From assembly GCA_033439685.1 (NCBI GenBank), contig JAUEDM010000004.1, positions 3,286,001 to 3,350,000 on the forward strand: 64,000 nt of DNA, read 5' to 3'. Position 1 is the first letter of the stretch. Each line of letters opens with the position of its first letter. The notes beneath the pieces were generated by a model, which saw nothing but the letters and a program-made list of their open reading frames with translations, searched no databases and was not told the DNA's origin. A program made the position numbers and the translations under genes. This document shows, one piece after another, positions 22,234-34,869 of this stretch. This DNA comes from Apodospora peruviana (taxonomy: Eukaryota > Ascomycota > Sordariomycetes > Sordariales > Lasiosphaeriaceae).

Positions 22234-23420
22234 CTAGCCCCGGTTGGTGTCGTAATTCCTGTGAGGATCCCCGATGCCACCAGGCTTGAGTAGAGGTGCC
22301 GTCTCGGCCGCCGCGTCGCTGTCCTGGCGGTCCATAATGCCCTGCAACTGCTCGGGGGTCTCGGCGTAGTGCTCCGGGTGGGAGCTGAAGCGGCCCGGCG
22401 TGTCGTCGTCAAAACCGTTAGCGTACATATGGTTTTGGGCTGGCGACTTGGCGGCACCGCGGTTGCGCGCCTGAATCTCGTAATAGATGGCCATGTAGAG
22501 CAGCACCCCTTGCATCGAAGCCGTCAGCACAAAGATGCCCCACGAGCTCCAGCCGGCCCAGCCCAGGCGCGCGAATAGGCTCCCCGCAAACAGGAAACCG
22601 CCGGGCGTCTGCATGCACATCATGGGGATGCTCAGGCTGCCGACGTGTTTTAGATGGTACGTGGTCCAGATCTGCGGAATGTATTGTACGCCCGCGAGGA
22701 AAGCGGCCATGACGCCGAGGATATTGGCCCATGTGCCGAGGTGTTCCGGGGCAACTGTGGTCAGTATGCCGGTGACCACGATCACCACGAGGCCGTGCAT
22801 AAGCGTGAGCGAGGCAACCAGCAAAGCGGTTTGCCACCTCGGTTGTTCTTCGTCAGGTTCATCTGCCTCGGGGTCTTCGGCGGGGTTGTATCGGAAGAAA
22901 ACAAGGAAGAGGACAAAGCTGGCGAAACGATGTCAGTTACTATTTCTGCCGGCGCAACCAGCCGGCTTCTGTTTGAAAGCACCCACATGAATGTAAAGCA
23001 GATCCATTGAACACCAAGCTGCGCAATCCCGAGAAGGCCGGCGGCACAGTGGAAGGTGGTGAGGTCTTTGCAGCAAGCTATGTCGTGGCGCGATTGTGGG
23101 AGGAGCAGGATGTTCGCGAAGGCGGAGGTCGCTGAGGTGGTGCCGAGCAGCACAAAATAGGGCGAAATACCTTCCGAGGTACCCCTTTTAATAATTCGGA
23201 CATGCTGAGGCAGGTAGCTGATGAGCATTCCGACGACGATAAAGCTGTGATGATGAAACTGTTAGCGTTGGGAAACCCAGACCAGACAGAGGGAGAGGTT
23301 CAATCCATACATCGAAACGATGAGGTTGACGATACTAATGTCTCGAAGACTCTCGCAAAGATCTTCTCGCCGTAACAAATCCATGCTGGCAGCCGGTGGA
23401 AGCGAGCGGGCTTCCGACAT
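22234..23420 (-). CDS. PQ-loop repeat membrane protein
   Basis: Exons 23420-23311, 23244-22987 and 22918-22234 give about 350 residues. The first PQ-loop motif is in exon 2 ('MLISYLPQHVRIIKRGTSEG') and the second in exon 3 ('AGVQYIPQIWTTYHLKHVG'), each on a hydrophobic background. About seven membrane helices are expected, with a hydrophilic C-terminal tail of some 70 residues. PQ-loop proteins include lysosomal or vacuolar cystine and cationic amino-acid exporters and SWEET-like carriers. This tail-bearing fungal type is not assigned to a substrate. Introns are 66 and 68 nt, and the exon 2/3 join rebuilds 'FIFVLFLVFFRYNP'. The gene is divergent from the WD40 gene, separated by about 650 nt. 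Substrate and membrane are unknown. Confidence 0.85.
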
Positions 23421-24070
23421 TCAGAATGGTTAAAGGAGAGTGACAGGACAGCTGGACTCAATCGAGGTGGTTCCAGGGTATCTGCCTGGAGCGGGTGATC
23501 GTAAGCTTGATCCGCTTGGAAGAGCGTCGGCGCTGTGATAATCGTGTCTCGAGGTCCAAGTGCATCTCCCTAAAATTGAAAGTCGGCCGGCGGCGCGTGA
23601 TCCGCAGTGTGGGGACGACGAACTGTTGTTGAACTTGAAAGCTTTGATATCGTCGACTGTCGACAGGTCGAAAGAGCTCCGTGTGATGTCGACGGTAGCT
23701 GGCTTGCCACGTGTTTGACGTGTGGGGAAATCTAGCGCCGGGTACCTTGCTGGACAGGACGTTGGGACTGTTAAGAGGCAAGCCCAGCTAAGGTACCGGG
23801 CTTACTAGTTGGTGTGATCAGATACCAAGCTCCTCCATGAGCTTTAACACCCCACTTACAATCATTCTCTGCTGCAGGGTCGATCATCGCAGTGCAACAG
23901 AGCCCAGCCCAGAAAGCACTATTCAGTGCCAGAGCTCCCGTCCTTCAAGGTCCTTCGCGATAACCTCAAATGGAAAGCACGCTCGACAACAATGGTCTAA
24001 CTAAGTTGACACAAACGGCATCAAAACATGGAATAAATAACATAAACGAATAACTTCATCCTCACATAGG
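23421..24070. other. Shared divergent promoter region
   Basis: 650 nt between the starts of the PQ-loop gene (-) and the WD40 gene (+). It must hold both promoters. I see no strong TATA element and no additional gene. Confidence 0.35.
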
Positions 24071-25674
24071 ATGAACACCATCCCATCATCCACCTCATCT
24101 CACCTCGCAATGGAGCATCCCTCGCTCGACCTCGTCGCCGCAACTGGCAATCCGGATGGAAGTTTCCCGGCCAGCGGCCTCAGAGACCTTCATTCCAGTT
24201 ACCGCAAACCACAATCTTTCTTCAAGAGCGTGCAATGGTAAGCTCATCTCCCCCCTTATGTTGCTTTTCGATATCACGTACTCACATGAACCACAGGTCA
24301 GTAGACGGGACAACACTCTTCACCTCATCGTCCGAAAATAGGATATGCTCCTTCATGCTACCGAACGACCTCCTGGAACCACGTCAAGAGCCAGCCATTC
24401 TCAAACCGCAGGGCACGATCGTGCTTGCGGAGCCAACCAGCGCCATTGCGCTGTGTCCTTACTACGCCCTGGAGCGTCCATCCACGCAGGTCATCCTGAC
24501 AGCCAGCCTAGAACACCCTATTCACCTGCATCACGCCTTTCCGCAATCTTCCGACCACAATGTTGACACTACACAACCTTCCTCGACGGCTCCCCAGCAG
24601 TCAAAACCCCTCGCAAGCTACCGCCTCATCAAATCAGAAACAGAACAGTACCTCCCCGTCGCCTCCCTGATCTGGCCAAATCCGGGGACGCACTTCATCG
24701 CCGGAACCACCAACAAGATTGCTCTGTTTGACGTTTCGCGGCCAGACTCCATGATGAGCAGCCAGCAGCCCGTCCTCACAATCTCCACGATTCCGGCCAT
24801 GTCGAACGGCTTGGCGCACAGTTTCGGCATGCGCGGGCGGGTATCCGCCCTCGCAATGTCAGAACCAGGAGGTGACGGCGGTGGCGGTAGTCTCCTCGCC
24901 GCGGGCAACTGGAACCGTCAAGTAGGCCTGTACGACCTTAACCGCGCCGGGGGCGACTGCGTCGCGACCTGGAGCGCCGCTGGCGCGGCAACAGAAAATG
25001 GAATAGGTGGTAACGGGATTATGCAGACCATCTGGTCGCCCTGCGGGCGGTATCTCGTCGTCAACGAGAGGCAGTCGACCGGGCTGCTGGTGTACGATCT
25101 GCGGGGCACGCACCAGCTTATCGCGTGTCTGAAGGGGCGGGATGGTGACATCACCCAGCGCCTGGCTTGCGACGTTTTTCCCGGATCGGACAATGTTGGT
25201 GGGTTTGAGGTGTGGGCCGGGACGAAGGATGGAAGCGTGGTGGTCTGGGAAGGCATTGGGATCCAGGGAGGGACCGTTGCACCTTCTTGGGAGAGGAAGT
25301 TGCATGAGTCTGCTATTGGGGCGACCGCGATGCATATGAGCGGTTCTGTTGTCGCGACGTGTTCGGGCTCGTGGAAGTTTATGGACTATTCAGAGAGCTC
25401 AGACGACGACAGTGATGACGATGACGACTCCGAGGACAGCGATTCCGACGAAGGCAATTCCGGTGGCGACTTGAGCAGCTCGGAGGAAGAGGAATCTTGT
25501 GGTTCGGAAGATAGTGAGATCCGAATCAGGGGCCCAAGACCTTTGGTGGTGGTGGATGAGACGAGTCTCAAAGTCTGGAGTATTCGAGTTGGTGGTGCTG
25601 GTGGTACTCAGCCAGAAACTGGGCAGCCAGAAACAGAGCAGCGAGATGTGCACGAAAAGACATTCGAGCCATGA
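24071..25674 (+). CDS. WD40 protein, TCAB1/WRAP53/Swt21-like
   Basis: Exons 24071-24237 and 24297-25674 encode about 514 residues. The splice (59-nt intron, GTAAGC..CCACAG) rebuilds 'SFFKSVQWSVDGTTLFTSS', the hallmark first WD repeat of the telomerase Cajal body protein 1/Swt21 family. Further repeats follow ('VASLIWPNPGTHFIAGT', 'IMQTIWSPCGRYLVVNER'). In animals WRAP53 delivers scaRNAs and telomerase RNA to Cajal bodies; yeast Swt21 affects spliceosome function. The fungal role is probably in snRNP or telomerase RNP biogenesis, by inference. An acidic Asp/Glu/Ser tract of about 45 residues (around 25390-25530) interrupts the last part of the propeller. An in-frame ATG lies 13 codons downstream of the chosen start, so translation could begin at either. 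Confidence 0.82.
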
Positions 25675-26001
25675 ATGTCTGCACCTCCCGGTTTGAAGCA
25701 AGTCTGTTTGGTCTATACCTTGGTTATTTGCATGAAAAGTAAGATTGCCTGAGTCCAGAATGCCTTACATTAAAAGCCTTTACATTACAACCATTCTAAC
25801 AGAATAACAGCCAGTGCACCTTAATTCGTCCACTGTGTTGCCCACTGTATTGCCCATACAGCTTGATCGAAAGCCATAAAGCAAATATATATTCTCATGG
25901 GGAAGCTCCAGCCGACGTTTTGGATGTCACGATGTGACAGCATCCCTTTCAAGCGATTTGGAGCTGCTCAGACAGCCACATCCTTCCGCCACTAGAATCC
26001 A
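25675..26001. other. Short convergent 3' interval
   Basis: Separates the 3' ends of the WD40 gene (+) and the XPF-like gene (-). Only presumed UTR sequence. Confidence 0.4.
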
Positions 26002-29000
26002 TCACGGTGAGAAATATTCGTCCTCAGCGTTCCGCTTTCCCTCAACAGCATGTTGCCCCCAGGGCTCGTCAATCGCTTCGCTCACTCTATTCAAGAGCTT
26101 TCGACCCCTGAGCACATCCTCAAACATCACAATCCTTTCTTCGGGAGTCATCGTCACAAAGACGGGCAGTCCATGCATATGCCCCCTCCCCATCGCGGGC
26201 TCTCCGTCTGGAGGCTTGACTTCAGCAAGAACCACTTGTGCAGCATATACGTTCATCCCCGCGCGACGCAGAAACAGTTCCCAGAATGTCTCCTCCTCGA
26301 GGAGGAGCTCCTCCGCGCGCTGGGTCTCGGGTGTGTAATTGCAGATCAGCGCCGCAACCCACTTGACCAGCGTCGCGTTCCCTCCGCCGGCATAAATCAC
26401 ATGGACTTCTGTCTGTAGTCCGATCGCAAAACCTTGTAGATCCACCAAAGCGTTTGCGTCCGACTGCGAGAGAGGGCTCATGGATTCGCTGTATTTATTT
26501 CCTTCGTTGACGAGTATGACGAGACGCTCGTAGCGCAGCGCCACGTTCCGCACTATATGGCGGAAGATGACTTGGCCGATCTTGCCGGGAAGGGGCCTCT
26601 GTCGGAGTTTGACCAGTGTTGTTAACATGATACCTGTGATAGGAGACACGGTAATGTCTGCCTCGTCCGCATTCGGCAACATGCCAGGATACCAGCCAGA
26701 TGGTCTGTGTTTGTCGTAGTCGCGGACGATAAATCTGATGCCGGGGAGTAGTTTTTCGAGTTGCGCTTTCAGTACCGGGGAAACAGAGAATGCTACGATG
26801 ACGGTTGGCGGTGTTTTCGGATGCATGATGTCTGGGGCTAGTGCTGGCATAGGTTTCGGAGGAGGAGACATCAGCGCAGCTTCCGCTGCTGCCTTGGTGG
26901 CTTGTTGTTGCTCTGTGTCTGGAGATGTGGTTGTAGAAGGACCAAAGTATGGTCTGTGCGTTAGCTTTGGCTTCTTTGGGCGGCTGATCTCGATGTGTTG
27001 GTCCGTCAATGACCTGTGGTCGTTGATGTCCATATCCATGAAGACTTTCAGCCCAGTTGAATCCTCGCGAAGACCTAGAGTAGAGATATTCGATGTAAGC
27101 GGTGTTGAGGATGTCATCAGCTTGTTGCTTTCCGTTTTCTCAGCCGTTGATTTCTGCTTTTGCAACTCCTCTTCGAGTTGGCGTTTCTTTCCCCGGAGAA
27201 GCTCTGATAGGTCTGGAAGAGGCGAGGCTCTCTTCCTTGATGAAACAGCTGAATTGAACTTGGACTTAGTTAATCCGGATGTCAAGGACTTGCTTGAGAT
27301 TCCAGTTGAGGTTGGCTCTTCCTCCAAGATTTCGTCGTCAGACAACTCCCCATCGTTCTGTCGCAGAAACGTCAGGCCGGGTTGTTTCTCGATGCAGTCG
27401 GCACTGGTCATGACCTCGTGATCCTTCGTCCGGCCGCAGAAGGCTTCGATGATGCTAGGGGCGGCCTCGATCTTCTCCGAGACCAGCTTCTTCTGTCCCA
27501 TATGGGCAAGGGGCACCCACACCATTCTCTGCTCGGCCGTCCTATTGTTGGGCCACTTTTTGTCTTTCCAATCTACATCTGTATTCTCGCGGATCCATTT
27601 GAACATTCCTTCAGGGGTGCCGGAAAGCTGCTCGTCCCAGTCCGGTTTGGGAATGGAGAAATCCATTACTGGAATGGACACTCTCGCTGTGCCGTCGAGT
27701 GGTTCGAGTTTCTCTTGCTCCGCGGACCGCATGACTGCATTGGCTTTTTGTTGAAGGAAACAGGCAAACTGACAATCTCCAGACAGTTCATCGCTGCTGG
27801 TCGATATGAGCTCCCTCGCTTTGGATAGATCATGCGGTGTGATGACCCGTGCAGGTGTCTTCTGTCTGTCGCCGATACTGTCGTCGGGCATCAAGGGCAC
27901 ATCGACTTTTAGAAGGTCAGGGGGAATTGGTGCTGGCGATGACTTTGGTGACGAGAAATTGCCTGTCTTGATCATCCCGGGTATGTCGATATTGGCATAG
28001 CGCTCGGGAGAAGCAATAACTTTGGAACTCACTGTGGCCCAGAAGTCATAGTCGTCTTTGAGGATACTACACTCGGCAGCTTCAATCTCTGCGTTGATAT
28101 CAGAGCTTGGAGTAGATGGCTCCGGTACTTGGCATATTGCCTCGCTAGGGACAAAGTATTCGATCGGTTCGGTTTGAGGCTGTAGACAGGGGCTCAGGGG
28201 AGGAGTCACATAGCCACTGCATCCGAGCTATAGCGTTGGGTCAGTCGTACCATTCTTAAAATGCATCGGTGCTGCACGACTGGGAGGTGTTACTCACTCC
28301 GTTGTAAGTCCAAAGTCCCTCAACAAATTCCTTCTGATCCGCACTGGTCCATTCCGCCTTGAGATTGTGCACAAGGACCGCAAGTGTTTTTCTGTTTACC
28401 TTGATGGTCTCTCTCCCCAGTGACTTCATTACCAACTCATTTCCTATCCTCGCCCTGGTGGGAAATTTCAACCCCTCATCTTTGTCGACATCCGTTGGGT
28501 GGAGCGGAAGACGATGGTCAGGGAGTGGTCCTGCAAGGTACGCCTCCACCTTCCGAGCCAGGTGCTGGCAATCTGCGTCATGGTCACTTTGGAGAATAGG
28601 TGGCTCGATTTTCAGAGTTTTGCTCTCGGAAGTCCAGGGGAAACACAGCTGTGTCGTAAGACGGACTATTTCCCCTTCCTTGCATGGTTTGCAGGTTTCT
28701 CCCAACAGCTTGAGCGACCCGAGGGGTACTTGCCAGTGATCCGGCATCGGTATGATCGGGCGGAACAAGCATTCTTGGAGATCTTGGAGCTCAATAAGCT
28801 CGCCCGGCTCGGTCTTCGTAAGTGTAGTGGCAATGGCTTCGTCATGGTCAACTAATCCTGGCCAACGGTTGGAGAGGCAGTCGATCGTCAGACCGTTACA
28901 CCGCGCGTACTCGTCTGCTTCTGCGATGGATTCAAACTCTGTTGTCGGGCCAAGATTGTCGGGGAGTATGTCTTTTAGAGCCAGCAGGTCGTTTCCAGTC

Positions 29001-29011
29001 TGGAAGTTCAT
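26002..29011 (-). CDS. Protein with degenerate XPF/ERCC4-like domain, candidate Zip2/SHOC1 meiotic factor
   Basis: Exons 29011-28298 and 28227-26002 give about 979 residues; the 70-nt intron joins in phase 0 ('WTYNG' to 'LGCSGYVTPPLSP'). The N-terminal 240 residues and the low-complexity middle are unfamiliar. The C-terminal third (about residues 705-960) looks like an XPF-family nuclease fold. It has a beta-strand start ('PTVIVAFSV'), a core 'DITVSPITGIMLTT', a helix with 'GQVIFRHIVRNVALRYERLV', then 'ILVNEGN', ending in a helix-hairpin-helix-like 'FWELFLRRAGMNVYAAQVVL'. The catalytic ERK-x3-D signature is absent, so it should be non-catalytic. This combination is seen in SHOC1/Zip2, which with Zip4 and Spo16 stabilises meiotic crossover intermediates. 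The assignment is inference; a structural comparison would decide it. The gene model itself is solid. Confidence 0.6.
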
Positions 29012-30776
29012 CCTGCTTGATCTGCGTGTTTCTCACCCAATTGTGTCTGTCGATATCCTGGGTCCCTGAGTACCGTTGTTTAAAAGATGGGTGATAATAT
29101 TGACGATAATGGATTATACCCTCGACTCCCAACTCCCAAAGGCATGATGAATGTTTAATGATTTTTATCCGTGTTCAGTTCCAAATTCCGGTCTCCGTCA
29201 GAAATTTCAGGAAGAGCTTTGAATCCACTCGGGTGCCGGTGTCGTTTGATTTCGGGAAGGAATGACGGCGCTGCCCGCCCACGTCGCTGCTTCCATAATA
29301 TTTCGCTTTCGAAGAGCGAGATCGGTCACTTCAGTCACATGAATTTATCGAGTGATATCTGGGAAGGTACGTTTCTACCAAGTCGTCCCATTCCGCTTGC
29401 CATCTATATTTGATGGCTCCCGCAGTAATGCCGCTGAACGGTGACGCCTACCCCAGAGAGTTAAGGATGCCAGAGTGCCAGGTCCATCTTAATATACCTG
29501 AAGTCTGCGACATTGGTAAGGTAACGCATCCGAGAGTTGATAAAATTGTAAAAGACGACTTGGAGGTGCACGAGTGACAACATCGCACCAAGATATTTGA
29601 TTTGACAGGATATACGGATTACCGAGATAACACTTCATGTTCAACCACCTCGGTTGGGTTTCATATGTGTACGGATTACAATGCTTTACTCCCGTCCTCT
29701 TGCCCGTCCAACATCTACCCGAAACCGATCGTATTCTATCTCACAACGACTTGGGCAACCCCAGATACGATAACGCTAATCTCACGCCAACTTTATCTAC
29801 ACGTGGAGACAGACACCACTCTCCTTGGCCCTGGCTAGCCCCTTTTGGCAAGACTCTATCGGCATTGGATATCTTATTCTTGAGGGAACGAGGAGCCACT
29901 CGCGATTGGATCCCGGATAGCTGGGTCGTAATAGCAACTTGGCGAATACGTAGGTACCCGATGATCTGCTCAATGTATTCGTGGAGCTGGATTCGGCAAG
30001 TCAAACTTGAGGTTATCACTCCCAGTTGTTACACTACAGCCGCTTATCATCCAGAAAGCTGAGATCCACAGACAAGAGGCGCTATTGCTGATGACGGGTC
30101 TTGGACCACGAGCTTCCCTGTTCGCTGCCAAGTCGGTATTTGACGCTGTGACGTAGCCGTTGGTCTTCCATCGCCCTTCTTTCGTGTTCTTTCGTCTCGA
30201 AGACAATATTTCCCCTGCATCAGCGTGCTTTCTTCTTCTCTCCCCCACCTCCTGTTTTTGACTGCTTGAACCCCCCACCGAACTCTCACGGGTTGCAGTC
30301 GTTGCACCAACAGAAACGCCACTCATTTTCAGCGGCAGGGTCGATTGGCCGGGCAGCTGGGGTTAGATGGGGGTCAGGCGGCCAAGGGGGGGTGGCCCCG
30401 GAAAGCGAGTGGACCGTCGGCCAGCCCCGCGCACCGTCTCACACCCCTCGGTCACTAACACGATTGTCGGGATCATGTTGATTGGCTGCTTCGGCCGCTT
30501 ATCAGGTAGGTTATCTTCGGCATGACCTGGGCATTTGCTGCGCTGCCGTCGGTTTGGCCGATTGACCGTTTGAGCACTTCGATCACTCACAGCCTTGAAG
30601 ACCTGGGGTCTCCCGCAGCGACCGGCGCCTCTGCTGCCCGCCGCTATGTCTCTTTCTGACCAAACACGAACAGCAACAGCAACGACGCCAAAAACAGCAA
30701 TGCATCGACCATCCCACGGCGTGTTATGCACACCACCACCATATTGATCCAAAGCAACACCAGACAGACGACGACG
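29012..30776. other. Divergent intergenic region of 1.76 kb
   Basis: Holds the promoters of the XPF-like gene (-) and the Zn2Cys6 factor (+). Short frames near 29600-30060 have no family resemblance. No repeats or RNA genes recognised. Confidence 0.35.
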
Positions 30777-32885
30777 ATGAAGAACAGGCAGAAGTCGAGG
30801 AGTGGATGTCGGACTTGCAAGTTGAGGCGGGTACGTAACCAGAAGCCTACGGCAGTTTGGCTGATCGCCCACCGCCGTCCCGTCCCCCGCCCATTAATCC
30901 ACCTCTACATCCGAAACAGTTCCACTGAAAACGCCGTGTCGCGCGCCAACTCCACCGGCCATTGTGAAAATATCAGAAGAAACTGACATTTAACGTGGTA
31001 CTGATAGTTACGATGCGATGAGACGAAACCGGAATGTAGGAATTGCGCACAGAAAGGGCTCGAGTGTCCAGGCTATCAGCAGCGACTGCAATGGTCTACG
31101 AAGCACGAGCGGTCGATATCGGAAGCAAAAGCAACCGCGCCAGTAAACTTTAAGCAGCTGGTCTCCGCCGCCTCCGAGTCCATAGCGCAAGCCCGCGAAA
31201 AATCACCGCCCGACCCTGCCAAGAAGTTGAAATCCGCGAAGGAGCCGCCCAAGAACCCGTCCGCCGGATCCTCTCCGGGCCCGAGCACGATCAGTCCCGG
31301 CGGAAGCATTAGCGGAGGCGCCAGTGTCGGTCTCAGTGCCAGTGTCAACGGAAGCGAGCCGGCCCGGGACTCGCCCGTTCCATCCCCGCCGGGATCCCTG
31401 CCCTCGCTGAGCCCACCGAATCCCGAACACGCAGCGCTGGTCCGCTTTGCCAGCGATGGCGGTTCCACCACCTCCTCGGATGACACACAAGTGGTGCCAA
31501 GCATCCCTTTTTGGCAACCCGTGGTGCACATTCCGTCCTTCCTGATTGATCACTGGTTCAAATCCGTGTGCGGCTCGTGGTCGGCATTCGACTCCGACTC
31601 GAACCCGTACCGGCGGCTGACGACGACCCTATGGTCTAACTCGACGCCCGTCTTCTACGCCCTGCAGGCCATCTCTGCCGCCTCGCTCGTCGAACGTCTC
31701 CCGCACGTGCTGAAGGAAACCGCCAGGACGGCGCCCCGCATGGCGACCGAGGCGATTCGGACCGAGCTCGTGGCATTTTCGACCGGCGCCTACCAGTCCA
31801 AGTTTCCCGCCGCGCTGCTCCTGTCACTGTTCTGCATGAGCTCGTCTCTGTGCTGGATGGAGGCCCGCCAGCTCGGCCAGCAATATGTGAGACAAGCCCG
31901 TGCGGTGCTGAAGTCTGTCGATCGGACCAAGCTCAACGACGAAGAACAAGAACTGCTCGAGTTCTTCAACGGATGCTTGGTCTATGAAGAGATGCTCCGC
32001 AGCGTTGTGAGCGATGATGAGGTCGACTTCACAAATATGCTTAGCTGGCCAGAACCGAGTTCGATAGGACCTCTTTTGCCCGCGAGTCCGCATGCGTGGA
32101 CCGGCGTCTCTCAGACGGTGCTCAGACTGTTTGGGAAGGCGATAGCGCTCTGCCGAAAATCACGGAGCCGATGGAGGCTCAACGATGGCACAAGCTACCG
32201 GATTTTGCAAGGCGCCATGAAGGACATCGAAGAGGCAACGGCAGTTGAGGAAGCTCTTTTGGCGATTGATATCGTTGACCAACGGGAGATGACAGACCAG
32301 ATTCGACATCTGCACGATGCCACCGAGGCCTATCGCCTATCTTCACTCTTACAACTGTACGAGACCTTTCCAGACCTAATTGCGAAGCGGATTCCTGATC
32401 TGGCTGAAGCCGACGGCTCCGCGATCTGGGAGGCGTGGGTCGCTCCTCTGGCACTGCATATTACGAGCATCTTGGAGCGGATACCCTCGGGAAGTTTGCG
32501 TTGCATTCAGCCGCTTCTTTGTCTTTGCGCGGGCACGGGGCTTCGATTCGACGGCAAGGTGCCTCTCGGGTCCGGCCCTTACAGCTATCTGCTGAGCACG
32601 GAGTCGGGCATATCACCCTCCACCACGTCCGCCAGTCCAGATATGGATTTGCTTCTCGTAGATCCTGGCATTACGGCAGCCTCGATAAAGACATCGCGGG
32701 CACGAAATTTCATCATGGGTCGACTGGATGAGCTTGAACTCACGCTGCCGCCCAAACCCATTGGCGTGGCCAAGCAGCTGCTCCGCGCGGTCTGGAGCGC
32801 ATACGACGCCGAGGTCGAGACCCCGCGTAGAACTCACTGGCTCGACGTCATGGCTTACACAGGGCTGCACAGCCTCTTTGGTTGA
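30777..32885 (+). CDS. Zn2Cys6 fungal transcription factor with Fungal_trans_2-type domain
   Basis: Exons 30777-30830 (only 18 codons) and 31008-32885 give about 643 residues. The 177-nt intron splits the DNA-binding domain: exon 1 ends 'SGCRTCKLRR' and exon 2 opens 'LRCDETKPECRNC', restoring Cys-x2-Cys-x6-Cys-x6-Cys-x2-Cys-x6-Cys. This is a nuclear binuclear-zinc-cluster regulator. A Ser/Pro-rich linker follows (residues about 75-165), then an alpha-helical regulatory domain of the 'fungal specific transcription factor 2' type. That domain ends with 'RTHWLDVMAYTGLHSLFG', resembling ACR-2-like factors. There is no adjacent biosynthetic cluster that would reveal a target. Gene finders that miss the short first exon would lose the zinc cluster. 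Confidence 0.88.
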
Positions 32886-33114
32886 AGATGTCATCGAAGA
32901 TTTCTGCGCTCACCAAATCACACTGTCTTCTCGCATTGATCTACTGGGAGAGGAAGCTCAGTTTCTGGATTCGGTCTTTCTGCCTAGGATGCGGTGGTAA
33001 AGATCTAATGGGCAACATATATGTGTTCGGCCTGTTCTATTTGGATCGGATAAGATACATATTTCCCCCGAACATGTACTGTCTTGGACTTGCACATCTG
33101 GCATCGTGTGTCGT

Positions 33115-34869
33115 TTATTCCAAGGTAATGCTACCATTATGCTTGGTAGGCGTGTATTCCTCCTCATCTGGATATTCGATGAACATGCCCTCCTCCGTTT
33201 CGTTGAGGTCGAGACCTTCGTGGATATGTCTTGAAAACAGTCTGTATGTTAGCATTTTTATTTTTGCTTGGCAAGAAATAAGCAGCAGCGAGGAAAGCGT
33301 GTAACTGACTTATCGGTAGCCAAAACTTCCAGTCCCGGGACGCAGTCAATCAACGCAATGATAATGTACGAGCCTGCAAATGACCAGCTAAACCCAGTAA
33401 TCACCTCGACGATCTGCACCCAGAGCTGGTGGATGTTGCCGTCGAAGACGACGCCTCCCGGGATGTCGAGCCCGCCGTACGCGGCGACTTCCTTGCGCGC
33501 GAACAGGCCAGTACAAATAGTCGCGGCGATGCCGCCGACACAGTGCGTGGCGAAGGTGTCGCCATTATCAACCCAGCGCCAGTGGTGCGCAAACTTGGTG
33601 AACTTGATGCGGAGCGCCTGCCGGCAGAGCAGGGCGCCAAAAATGCCAAACCCAAAAGCCGTCGGCATGTCGATGAAGCCGGCGGCCGGCGTGATCATGA
33701 CGAGGCCAGAAATGGCACCCATAAAGATGGAATCGATGGACCACTTGCCGGTCTCCAGGAACGTGATCAGGCCCCAGGTTAGCGCGCCGGAGGACGCACA
33801 GAGGTTGGTCACGCAGAGCGCCATGACGGACTGGAAGGAGAGGGTCAGGGTGGTGCCGGCGTCGAAGGCGAGCCAGGAGCCCCAGATGATGATCAGGGCG
33901 ATGAGCTGGAAAAAGGAGTTGCCCGGCCGGTGGAGGCGAATGTGTGTCGGCGTGCGGACGGCGGATTTTCGGGAACGGAAGAGCGGGTAGGAGAGGTAGA
34001 TGCTGAGTGCGGTGGCGGTTGCGCCGGAGCAGACGTGGACGGGGGTTCCTTTCCATTCGCCAGTTGTTAGCTATTCTGTGGCATCCCCTTTCATGAGAGT
34101 TGAGCTTTTACCTCCTGCGAAATCCAGCACGCCCAAATCTTCACCCAGAAATCCACCGCCCCATACCATGTGAGCCAGAGGGCAGTATATAAATGTTGAC
34201 CACAGCTATTATGTCCGTATCAGTAACCACAGACACCCCAGCTTAGCAAAGGTTAGTGGTGTAGCATACCACAACAAAAGGAATCACGGGCAGCAGCCGT
34301 CCGCGCTCGCAGATGCCGCCAATCGCAATGGCGCACACGGTGGCCTCGAAGACGAGCTGGAACTCGCTGAAGAGGATGGCCGGGATCGTGCCGACGGGTT
34401 CGGAGAGTACGCCCCAGTGCAAGAAATGCTCGAGTCCGCCAAAGAACCACCCGCCCTCGCCGTAGGCGAGCGTGTACCCGACGATGAACCACTGGATCGA
34501 GCAGGTCGCGATGGTGAGGACGGCCGGAATGACGGCGTGCATGCCATTTCTGCGCCAGGAGTAGCCGCCATAGGCTATGCCGACCTTTGGTCACATTTGT
34601 AAGTGTTTGTGATTCATGTAAACGGGGAGCTGGTGGTGAGGTGAGGGGTGGTGGCCGGACGTACGGTTGGTACTATTGTCCAGCAGAAGACTATGATTTT
34701 GGATATTAGTTAGTATAGACAATGAAATAAGATATGTGGATGTTTGTGAACTGATTAAGTAGTACGTACCTGTGCAGACAAGAATGAAGAGGGTGTCGAT
34801 CCTATCACAAGCTTCCCATGCCGCCAGCACGGAGGAGGCCGCTGACGACGACGTTGACGATGACCGCAT
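33115..34869 (-). CDS. Ammonium transporter of the Mep/Amt family
   Basis: Six exons: 34869-34770, 34690-34665, 34584-34270, 34205-34112, 34048-33310 and 33241-33115, about 466 residues and 11 expected membrane helices. Amt signatures are present: 'GGGFLGEDLGVLDFAGGTPV' with the Asp, then the first twin His in 'TPVHVCSG', the second in 'DTFATHCVGG', and 'GFIDMPTAFGFGIFGALLC'. It should import ammonium across the plasma membrane. Exon 2 is only 26 nt, and all phases agree ('VCTVFCWTIVPTVGIAYGGY'). The N-terminus from the ATG at 34869 is short and Ser-rich, so a different start is possible. It is divergent from an APC permease; GATA sites close upstream suggest AreA/NIT2 control. Confidence 0.9.
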
